Source: Candidatus Saccharimonadota bacterium
GTDB lineage: Bacteria; Patescibacteriota; Saccharimonadia; Saccharimonadales; Saccharimonadaceae
Assembly: GCA_030528815.1 (NCBI GenBank)
Contig: JAUMYE010000049.1
Span: 1-7,972 of the forward strand
Length of the DNA: 7,972 bases
Direction: 5' to 3'
The position numbers and the translations under genes were made by a program. The notes beneath the pieces were generated by a model. It had not been told where the DNA came from and searched no databases. It saw nothing but the letters and a program-made list of their open reading frames with translations. Below are positions 1 through 4,668 of this stretch, one piece after another; position 1 is the stretch's first letter, and each line of letters begins with the position of its first letter.

Positions 1-444
1 ATTCCACTTAGTACTACTCAGGTTATTTTGAAACTAAAACAGAATTATGATAGAGCTATTGTACGGGTCCCAATTACTCCCTTGGACTGTAAAGATTTGA
101 ATGTTTATGTAAATAATCGCGCTGGTGATACTAAGTCATTTGATATCTGCGAAGGCGATAAAATCGAAACATTTATTACGTCTGCAGGTAGTGATAGGAC
201 TTATATTTATCTTCTAGATAATTCACATATTGCTCGCTTGAAAACCAATACGACTTATTCGAAACTATATGAGATCGCTATCTACTCCGAGCGAAAGGCC
301 GAGATTGTTGAGAAAGCTAAGACGATTAGTTTATCTAAGGAAACGACTGTGGTTGATATTCCAGACGTACCACAAGTTCCAAATGTGGAAGATATCATAG
401 AATCGGAAGACCCAACCGAACGGGCTAATGATACGGATAATTAA
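1..444 (+). CDS. C-terminal part of an unrecognised protein (5' end outside window)
   Basis: The frame is open from the first base to a TAA at 442-444, giving 147 residues with no stop upstream, so this is most likely the tail of a longer gene. A TTG at 28 with a weak AGG six bases upstream could be a start, but nothing requires it. The visible part alternates short hydrophobic and polar stretches, as in a beta-rich domain (for example RAIVRVPITPL and RTYIYLLDNSHIARL). The last 40 or so residues form an acidic, proline-containing, probably disordered tail (VVDIPDVPQVPNVEDIIESEDP). I see no catalytic motif, membrane segment or known domain. The next gene starts 35 bases downstream with its own Shine-Dalgarno. 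Whether the two are co-transcribed cannot be told: I see no terminator between them and no convincing promoter either. Function unknown. Confidence 0.7.
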   Translation: MPLSTTQVILKLKQNYDRAIVRVPITPLDCKDLNVYVNNRAGDTKSFDICEGDKIETFITSAGSDRTYIYLLDNSHIARLKTNTTYSKLYEIAIYSERKAEIVEKAKTISLSKETTVVDIPDVPQVPNVEDIIESEDPTERANDTDN

Positions 445-466
445 TACTTAAGCGCAACTAATAAAG

Positions 467-472
467 AAAGGA
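467..472 (+). promoter_or_regulatory. Ribosome binding site of the hsp20 gene
   Basis: AAAGGA lies 7 bases upstream of the ATG at 480 and fixes that start. It is the only clear Shine-Dalgarno in the three-gene hsp20-trx-trxB operon. Confidence 0.7.
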
Positions 473-479
473 ATATAAA

Positions 480-929
480 ATGCTATATCCAAGCGTAAGT
501 AACCTATTTGAAGACGTATTCGATGGCGACTTCTTTGAACGCCACGATTTGACTCCAAGCCGCTTTGGCCGCCATGTTGGCAAGCTTGCTGTAATGCGCA
601 CAGATATTAAAGAGACAAAGAGCGCGTACAAGCTAGCAATTGATCTTCCTGGCTACGAAAAAGAAAATATTAAGGTTACTCTAGAACAGGGTGTCCTAAC
701 AGTTTCTGCCGAGAAAAAGTCTGAGCTTAAGGAAGAAGACGAAGAAGAGAATAAGCTAATCCGCAGCGAGCGCTATGTTGGTATCAATAGCCGTAGCTGG
801 TTCGTCGGTGAAGATATTAAGCAGGAAGATATCAAGGCAAAGTATAAGAATGGTGTCTTGAATCTAACTATCGCTAAGCCGGCCGAAGAAATAAAGGCTA
901 ACGAAGTTAAGAATATTACGATTGAATAA
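480..929 (+). CDS. Small heat-shock protein, Hsp20/alpha-crystallin family
   Basis: A 149-residue cytoplasmic ATP-independent holdase chaperone. Members bind unfolding proteins in large oligomers and hand them to refolding chaperones. The length is typical of bacterial Hsp20. The N-terminal arm (about 1-38) is aromatic-rich (LFEDVFDGDFFE). The alpha-crystallin domain runs from about 39 to 135 and includes DLPGYEKENIKV (55-66), GVLTVSAEK (71-79) and the signature AxxxxGVL as AKYKNGVL (120-127). A very acidic loop (SELKEEDEEENK, 81-92) sits where the dimerisation loop lies in the family. The C-terminal extension ends in ITI (146-148), matching the I-x-I motif that docks neighbouring dimers. The ATG has a good Shine-Dalgarno. 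Thioredoxin follows after 2 bases, so the two are surely on one mRNA. No CIRCE-type element is visible upstream. Confidence 0.96.
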   Translation: MLYPSVSNLFEDVFDGDFFERHDLTPSRFGRHVGKLAVMRTDIKETKSAYKLAIDLPGYEKENIKVTLEQGVLTVSAEKKSELKEEDEEENKLIRSERYVGINSRSWFVGEDIKQEDIKAKYKNGVLNLTIAKPAEEIKANEVKNITIE

Positions 930-931
930 TC

Positions 932-1231
932 ATGCTAAAGAAAATTGATTGTTTTGAATTTGATAAACTCGTTTCCGAGAGCGAAGGCGAAGTCTTTGTA
1001 GATTTTTCTGCTGAATGGTGTAGCCCATGCCAAAAGATGGAACCAATACTACGCGAAATCTCTGAGTCCAATACTGTTTACCAGGTAGATATCGAAGGAG
1101 AAAAAGACTTGGCTATGGAAAACGAAGTCGTATCGATTCCATGCATTGTTCTATTCCGCGACGGTAAAGAAGTGAACCGCATAATTGGGCTTTGCAAGAA
1201 ACAGGATATCTTGGATCTAAAGAATGAATAG
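932..1231 (+). CDS. trxA: Thioredoxin
   Basis: A 99-residue cytoplasmic dithiol-disulfide oxidoreductase that reduces protein disulfides and is recycled by the reductase encoded next. It has the thioredoxin fold in order: FVDFSAEWCSPCQKMEPIL with the active site WCSPC at 29-33, the VDIEGE strand (52-57), and the cis-proline loop VSIPCIVLF with Pro70. It is slightly shorter than the usual 105-110 residues, and there is no signal peptide. Two details depart from the classic protein: the active site is C-S-P-C rather than C-G-P-C, and a cysteine (Cys71) follows the cis-proline where threonine is usual. Cys7 and Cys88 are additional. The start lies 2 bases after the hsp20 stop with no clear Shine-Dalgarno, so translation is probably coupled. 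The end overlaps the next gene by 8 bases. The symbol is by family, since a genome may hold several thioredoxins. Confidence 0.95.
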   Translation: MLKKIDCFEFDKLVSESEGEVFVDFSAEWCSPCQKMEPILREISESNTVYQVDIEGEKDLAMENEVVSIPCIVLFRDGKEVNRIIGLCKKQDILDLKNE

Positions 1232-2132
1232 CAATATTTATGACCTTGCAATTATTGGCGGCGGACCAGCTGGCCTTTCGGCTGCTATCTATGCCGTTCG
1301 CGCAGGCTTAAAGACTGTAGTCTTTGAGAAGCTTGTTTGCGGTGGCCAGATTGTAAACTCGTCAAAGATAGATAACTATCCGGGCATGCCGCATGTTTCT
1401 GGTGCGGTATTCTCGGATAAGCTTCAGGCGCAGGCTGAAGAGCTTGGCGCGGAAATCGTTTTTGATGAAGTGCTATGCTTTAGTAAAAAAGAAGATATTT
1501 TCGAACTAAAGGGCGAAGAGATATACAACGCAAAGGCGGTTGTTCTTGCTTGTGGTACTGCTCCTCGCCATCTGCATATTCCTGGTGAATCTGAGCTGCT
1601 TGGCAAAGGTGTTTCGTTTTGTGCTACCTGTGATGGTAAATTCTTCGAAGGTAAAGATGTGGCCGTAATTGGTGGCGGTAATACCGCACTTTATGACGCG
1701 CTCTATCTTGCAGACATTTGTAAAAAAGTCTACTTGATTCATCGTCGTGACGAATTTCGCGGTAGCAAGTCCGCAGTCGAGAAGCTAGAGAAACTGGACA
1801 ATGTCGAATTCTTGCTAAATACTACTCCAGAGCGCATGCTTGGCGAAAAGAAGCTAGAGGGGCTAGAAGTATTGCAGGATGGCAAGAAAATCACACTCGA
1901 GCTATCTGGCGTCTTTGAAGCTGTCGGTTCTGTGCCGCAGGGTGCAGCGCTAAATCCAAATCTCAAGACTACTGAAGACGGATATATTAAGTGCCATGAA
2001 AACTTCGAAACTAGTGTTGAGGGCGTATTTGTTGCGGGCGATCTTCGCGAGAAGCGTCTAAGGCAGCTAACTACGGCCGTGGCAGACGGCGCCGAAGTTG
2101 TAACTAGTGTACAAGAATACTTAGCGAAATAA
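1224..2132 (+). CDS. trxB: Thioredoxin reductase (NADPH, low molecular weight type)
   Basis: A 302-residue flavoenzyme that passes electrons from NADPH through FAD and a redox disulfide to thioredoxin, very likely the one encoded just upstream. The N-terminal FAD-binding Rossmann motif is GGGPAGLSAAIYA (12-24). The redox-active pair is CATC (133-136) in the family motif CATCDG. The inserted NADPH domain shows GGGNTA (150-155) and HRRDEFR (173-179), the basic pair expected for NADPH rather than NADH. The C-terminal FAD segment is VFVAGD (268-273) followed by RQLTTAVADGA (280-290). Length and layout match bacterial TrxB throughout. The ATG lies inside the end of trxA, with an 8-base overlap and only a weak GGA (1213-1215) upstream, so translation is coupled. 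A strong terminator follows 4 bases after the stop. Confidence 0.96.
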   Translation: MNSNIYDLAIIGGGPAGLSAAIYAVRAGLKTVVFEKLVCGGQIVNSSKIDNYPGMPHVSGAVFSDKLQAQAEELGAEIVFDEVLCFSKKEDIFELKGEEIYNAKAVVLACGTAPRHLHIPGESELLGKGVSFCATCDGKFFEGKDVAVIGGGNTALYDALYLADICKKVYLIHRRDEFRGSKSAVEKLEKLDNVEFLLNTTPERMLGEKKLEGLEVLQDGKKITLELSGVFEAVGSVPQGAALNPNLKTTEDGYIKCHENFETSVEGVFVAGDLREKRLRQLTTAVADGAEVVTSVQEYLAK

Positions 2133-2136
2133 GCAT

Positions 2137-2168
2137 GAAAAACCCGCAGCGTGAACTGCGGGTTTTTC
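2137..2168. terminator. Bidirectional intrinsic terminator between trxB and the convergent small gene
   Basis: A 13-bp perfect stem (GAAAAACCCGCAG at 2137-2149 with CTGCGGGTTTTTC at 2156-2168) encloses a 6-base loop. It is flanked by A and T runs so that it works on either strand. It starts 4 bases after the trxB TAA and ends 1 base before the stop codon of the opposing gene. Confidence 0.93.
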
Positions 2169-2169
2169 G

Positions 2170-2520
2170 TTATAATTGGACTCTCTTGCCAGCGGAAAGG
2201 TGTTTGCTTGAGATTACGACGCAATTGTCTTTCGAACACTGAAGCGCGATTGTTTCGTAGATTTCTCCAAGAACGAAGCAGCATCTTCCGGTAAAGAAGT
2301 TGTTGACTGTCGTGTTGGCCTGCGGATAACTAATCGCAAGTGTTCCGTGATGATTATTCTCTGTAGCGTACTTTTTGAGTGCTTTTACACACTCTTCCGC
2401 AAGGCGACATCCGCTATCTCCGAAGAGATTAATGCTGAGGCATACGAAGTCTGTTTGCTCGTGATGGCGCACCGAGAGATAATCGTGAATCTTAACGCTC
2501 TTTTCCGGCTGTTGAACCAT
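2170..2520 (-). CDS. Small cysteine-rich protein of unknown function
   Basis: A 116-residue protein that I do not recognise. The gene is real by context: a near-consensus sigma-70 promoter, a strong AAGGGGG Shine-Dalgarno 7 bases before the ATG at 2520, and a terminator abutting the TAA. It holds seven cysteines (27, 38, 44, 80, 81, 95, 100), two of them adjacent, and several histidines (12, 19, 20, 57, 58, 107), including two HH pairs. No C-x2-C zinc ribbon or other named metal motif is present. There is no signal peptide or membrane segment. Alternating hydrophobic stretches (FVCLSINLF, CCFVLGEIYETIALQC, CVVIS) suggest a small alpha/beta cytoplasmic domain. It stands divergent from the HerA-like ATPase and could share control through the phased palindromes between them. 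A redox or metal role is only a guess from the cysteines. Confidence 0.8.
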   Translation of the reverse strand: MVQQPEKSVKIHDYLSVRHHEQTDFVCLSINLFGDSGCRLAEECVKALKKYATENNHHGTLAISYPQANTTVNNFFTGRCCFVLGEIYETIALQCSKDNCVVISSKHLSAGKRVQL

Positions 2521-2527
2521 ATAACGA

Positions 2528-2534
2528 CCCCCTT
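2528..2534 (-). promoter_or_regulatory. Strong ribosome binding site of the small cysteine-rich gene
   Basis: On the - strand AAGGGGG lies 7 bases before the ATG. It is the strongest Shine-Dalgarno-like site in the window and fixes the start at 2520. Confidence 0.75.
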
Positions 2535-2553
2535 AGTAATGTGCAATTAATAT

Positions 2554-2582
2554 ATTATACAGCTAAAGCTTAAAAAAGTCAA
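2554..2582 (-). promoter_or_regulatory. Near-consensus sigma-70 promoter of the small cysteine-rich gene
   Basis: Read on the - strand: TTGACT (2582-2577), a 17-base spacer, then TATAAT (2559-2554). Transcription would start near 2547, leaving a leader of about 26 bases that contains the Shine-Dalgarno. Only one base of the two hexamers departs from consensus, so the gene should be well expressed unless repressed. Confidence 0.88.
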
Positions 2583-2588
2583 TAGTTA

Positions 2589-2613
2589 GGCGCTTGCCAT
2601 GGGGTTTATGTAA
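2589..2613. repeat. Degenerate third copy of the 54-bp-phased palindromic element (site A)
   Basis: GCTTGCCA (2592-2599) matches the left arm of the two better palindromes downstream and sits exactly 54 bases before the same bases in site B. The right arm is poor. Allowing a gap of about 5 bases, TGG and GTTTAT of site B can also be found here. It lies about 10 bases upstream of the -35 box of the small cysteine-rich gene. On its own this would not be called; the exact phasing is what supports it. Confidence 0.4.
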
Positions 2614-2642
2614 TAGAGGCTATTATTTCGTCAATGTAGTCA

Positions 2643-2667
2643 TTAGCTTGCCAAAATGGAAAGTTTA
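2643..2667. promoter_or_regulatory. 25-bp operator-like palindrome (site B)
   Basis: The left arm is TTAGCTTGCCA and the right arm TGGAAAGTTTA around a central AAA. It fits the symmetric pattern TTAGCTTnCCA / TGGnAAGCTAA with two mismatches in the outer right arm. Its first 21 bases (2643-2663) are also an inverted repeat of 2701-2721 in site C, differing only in the central AAA. It is not a CIRCE element (TTAGCACTC arms) or a Gram-positive LexA box that I can recognise. Confidence 0.65.
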
Positions 2668-2696
2668 TACAGATAAGCTTATAACGCTAAGGTGTA

Positions 2697-2721
2697 TTAG
2701 CTTTCCAAAATGGCAAGCTAA
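2697..2721. promoter_or_regulatory. 25-bp operator-like palindrome (site C, best copy)
   Basis: The left arm TTAGCTTTCCA and right arm TGGCAAGCTAA pair at 10 of 11 positions around a central AAA. The site is centred at 2709, 54 bases from the centre of site B (2655). It lies about 72 bases upstream of the predicted transcription start of the HerA-like ATPase gene. A weak alternative promoter (TTTCCA, 18-base spacer, TATATT at 2726-2731) would have its -35 inside this site. Confidence 0.72.
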
Positions 2722-2765
2722 AGCCTATATTGGCGAGACGGGAGGGAAACCAAGAAATATCCCTG

Positions 2766-2774
2766 TGCTACAAT
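2766..2774 (+). promoter_or_regulatory. Extended -10 promoter of the HerA-like ATPase gene
   Basis: TGCTACAAT provides an extended -10 (TG-n-TACAAT). No good -35 is found 16-18 bases upstream, which is common for extended -10 promoters. Transcription would start near 2781, 18 bases before the ATG. Confidence 0.55.
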
Positions 2775-2787
2775 ATAGTTATTAACT

Positions 2788-2792
2788 GAGGT
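2788..2792 (+). promoter_or_regulatory. Ribosome binding site of the HerA-like ATPase gene
   Basis: GAGGT lies 6 bases before the ATG at 2799 and supports that start. Confidence 0.7.
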
Positions 2793-2798
2793 AGAAAA

Positions 2799-4394
2799 AT
2801 GCTATTGAATGACAAGATTTTGGTAGGCAAAAGCGGCGACAAAGAGCTCTTTATCCTACCTAAAATGGCAAACCGTCACGGGCTAATTACGGGTGCAAGC
2901 GGCTCTGGTAAAACTATTACTTTGAAGGTTATGGCCGAGAGTTTTTCGGATGCTGGTGTTCCAGTATTTTTGGCTGACGTAAAGGGTGATCTTGCCGGTA
3001 CGGCAATGATGGGTGAAGTTAACGAGAATATCCAAGAGCGCCTCGATGCTCTTAATATTACAGATTTCGAGCCAAAATCCTTCCCAGTAAGATTCTGGGA
3101 TATCTATGGCGAGAACGGTCATCCAGTCCGCGCTAACGTTGAGCAAGTTGGTCCAGAAATCCTTAGTATGATGCTTGGTCTAACAGAAGCTCAGGAAGGT
3201 AACCTTGCCATCGCTTTCGAAGTTGCCGAGGATGAACAGCTTCCGCTAATCAATCTTGAAGATTTGCGCGCAGTTCTTGCTTATGTCGCCGAAAATAAGG
3301 ACAAATATGTAACTAAGTATGGCAATATAACAACTCAGAGTATTGGCGTTATCCAGCGTAGCCTCCTAACCCTAGAAAAACAGGGTGCAGACAAGTTCTT
3401 TGGCGAGCCAGCCCTAGATATTAACGATTTCTTTGCCGTAGATAAAGATGGTCGCGGCGTAATTAATACGCTTCACGCAGTAAAACTATTCGAAAGCCCA
3501 GACCTATATGCAAGCTTCCTATTGTGGCTCCTAACCAGCCTATTTAGTCAGACGAATGAAGTTGGTGATCTAGATAAGCCAAAGATGGTCTTCTTCTTCG
3601 ATGAGGCTCACTTGCTATTCAATGGTATGCCTACTTATCGCCTCAAGAGGATTACTCAGGTCGTAAAACTTATCCGTTCCCATGGTATTGGTCTATACTT
3701 CATTTCTCAGCGTCCAACAGACATTCCAGACGAAATTATGTCTCAGCTTGGTAACCGCGTTCAACATACGCTTCGCGCCTATACTCCAGCAGAGCAAAAG
3801 ATTGTTAAGGCTAGCGCAGATTCCTTCCGCACGAATCCAGAATTCGATACCGCCGAGGCTATTCTTGCTCTTGGTACAGGCGAAGCTTTGGTCTCCTTCC
3901 AGGACGCAAAGGGCGCGCCAAATATTGTCGAGAAGGCAACGATCTTGCCACCACAGAGTCAGATGGGCGTAATCGATGGTATTGCACGCCAGAAGATTAT
4001 TAATGAAAGTCCATTCGTCGGCAAGTACGACACTGCTATTGATCCAGATTCTGCCTTCGAGCGTATTCAAAGAATGAAGGCTGAGCTAGCCGAGCAGGCG
4101 ATTAGCGAAGGCATTATTGAACAGCCGGTTCAATACAAGGGCGAAAGCCCTGAAGATATCCAAAGGCGTAATATTGAAGCCTTTAATGCAAAGCTTCGTG
4201 AGAATCAGGCGGCAAACCAGGTTGTTCCGCAGCAACAACAAGCCGCTCCAGCTAAGACGACCAAGACTACGAAGGTTTCTCAGAGCAAGCTAGAGAAATA
4301 TGCTGACCGTGCCGTTGGTAACATGGTTGGTAGCGCAAGTAGCGCCGTTGGTAGAAACCTCATGAATAAGTTCCTAAAGAGCTTCTTTAAGTAA
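2799..4394 (+). CDS. HerA/FtsK-superfamily P-loop ATPase, YjgR (DUF853) type
   Basis: A 531-residue putative ATPase of the HerA-like YjgR/DUF853 family, widespread but without an established cellular role. It is related in fold to the DNA translocases HerA and FtsK. The N-terminus carries the family pattern PKMANRHGLITGASGSGKT with Walker A GASGSGKT at 32-39. ADVKGDL (59-65) follows one strand later. Walker B is MVFFFDEAH (263-271) with the catalytic acidic residue Glu269. A sensor-like segment SQRPTDIPDEIMSQLGNR lies at 303-320. The ATPase core ends near 400. A Gln/Ala/Lys-rich linker (about 468-495) leads to a Ser/Gly-rich amphipathic C-terminal helix ending KFLKSFFK. There is no membrane segment. 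Length is normal for the family. It is a single-gene unit with its own promoter and terminator, with phased palindromes upstream. The family call is firm; substrate and role are unknown. Confidence 0.92.
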   Translation: MLLNDKILVGKSGDKELFILPKMANRHGLITGASGSGKTITLKVMAESFSDAGVPVFLADVKGDLAGTAMMGEVNENIQERLDALNITDFEPKSFPVRFWDIYGENGHPVRANVEQVGPEILSMMLGLTEAQEGNLAIAFEVAEDEQLPLINLEDLRAVLAYVAENKDKYVTKYGNITTQSIGVIQRSLLTLEKQGADKFFGEPALDINDFFAVDKDGRGVINTLHAVKLFESPDLYASFLLWLLTSLFSQTNEVGDLDKPKMVFFFDEAHLLFNGMPTYRLKRITQVVKLIRSHGIGLYFISQRPTDIPDEIMSQLGNRVQHTLRAYTPAEQKIVKASADSFRTNPEFDTAEAILALGTGEALVSFQDAKGAPNIVEKATILPPQSQMGVIDGIARQKIINESPFVGKYDTAIDPDSAFERIQRMKAELAEQAISEGIIEQPVQYKGESPEDIQRRNIEAFNAKLRENQAANQVVPQQQQAAPAKTTKTTKVSQSKLEKYADRAVGNMVGSASSAVGRNLMNKFLKSFFK

Positions 4395-4398
4395 TATA

Positions 4399-4430
4399 AA
4401 AAATCCACCAGTTAACGCTGGTGGATTTTT
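4399..4430. terminator. Bidirectional intrinsic terminator between the ATPase gene and the convergent 77-residue gene
   Basis: AAAAATCCACCAG (4399-4411) pairs perfectly with CTGGTGGATTTTT (4418-4430) around a 6-base loop. A and T runs on both sides let it serve both strands. It lies 4 bases from each of the two stop codons. Confidence 0.93.
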
Positions 4431-4434
4431 GATG

Positions 4435-4668
4435 CTAGACTAACTTACCATAAACTTCGCCGAACTTATCCTCTTCGACTCCTAAATCTCGGAGCATGGC
4501 GTAGGCTCGCTCCATTGGAATATATGAGAAGCAGTTAGATTCGCTTAGGATTTTTGCAATCGCGTTGTATTTCTTGAATTCGTTTGACGTTTCGTCGTAA
4601 TTCTTTGCGAGAGCTAGAGCCTTATCTCTTAACTCGACTTGGATTTGTGGTAGTTCTTGGTTGTCCAT
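4435..4668 (-). CDS. 77-residue protein of unknown function, coupled to the transglutaminase-like gene
   Basis: A small, acidic, mostly helical soluble protein that I do not recognise. Predicted helices include VELRDKALALAKNYDET, EFKKYNAIAKILSES and MERAYAMLRDLGVEEDKFGEVYGKL. There is no signal peptide, membrane segment or metal motif, and only one cysteine (Cys46). The ATG shares its A with the TAA of the gene upstream (TAATG) and has a good GAGGAA site 6 bases before it. It is therefore translated from the same mRNA by coupling or re-initiation. The strict pairing suggests the two products act together, for instance as a partner, stabiliser or inhibitor of the larger protein, but that is inference only. 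A bidirectional terminator ends the unit 4 bases past the TAG. Confidence 0.8.
   Translation of the reverse strand: MDNQELPQIQVELRDKALALAKNYDETSNEFKKYNAIAKILSESNCFSYIPMERAYAMLRDLGVEEDKFGEVYGKLV

Noticed and set aside
430..479. Heat-shock promoter or operator in front of hsp20
   Set aside because: AT-rich hexamers such as GATAAT (436-441) exist, but no -35 partner or palindrome fits. The operon may be transcribed from further upstream.
2643..2721. CIRCE (HrcA) or LexA operator upstream of the ATPase gene
   Set aside because: Arms begin TTAGC as in CIRCE but then diverge (CIRCE is TTAGCACTC with a 9-base spacer). No LexA-type pattern that I know fits.
2589..2721. CRISPR array, because of the regular repeat spacing
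   Set aside because: There are only two good copies, the repeats are short palindromes, the 29-base spacers are not clearly unrelated protospacers, and no cas genes are nearby.
2347..2785. Open frames on the + strand at 2347-2550 and 2594-2785 as genes
   Set aside because: The first lies mostly antisense to the small cysteine-rich gene. The second runs through the palindromes and has no Shine-Dalgarno or protein-like composition.
2722..2798. Riboswitch or structured leader before the ATPase gene
   Set aside because: The likely promoter lies at 2766-2774, leaving a leader of about 18 bases. I see no conserved aptamer pattern in the purine-rich stretch before it.
2862..2871. AAAATGGCAA inside the ATPase gene, identical to part of site C, as a fourth operator copy
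   Set aside because: It encodes the conserved family segment K-M-A-N before Walker A, is out of phase with the 54-bp period, and lacks the left arm.
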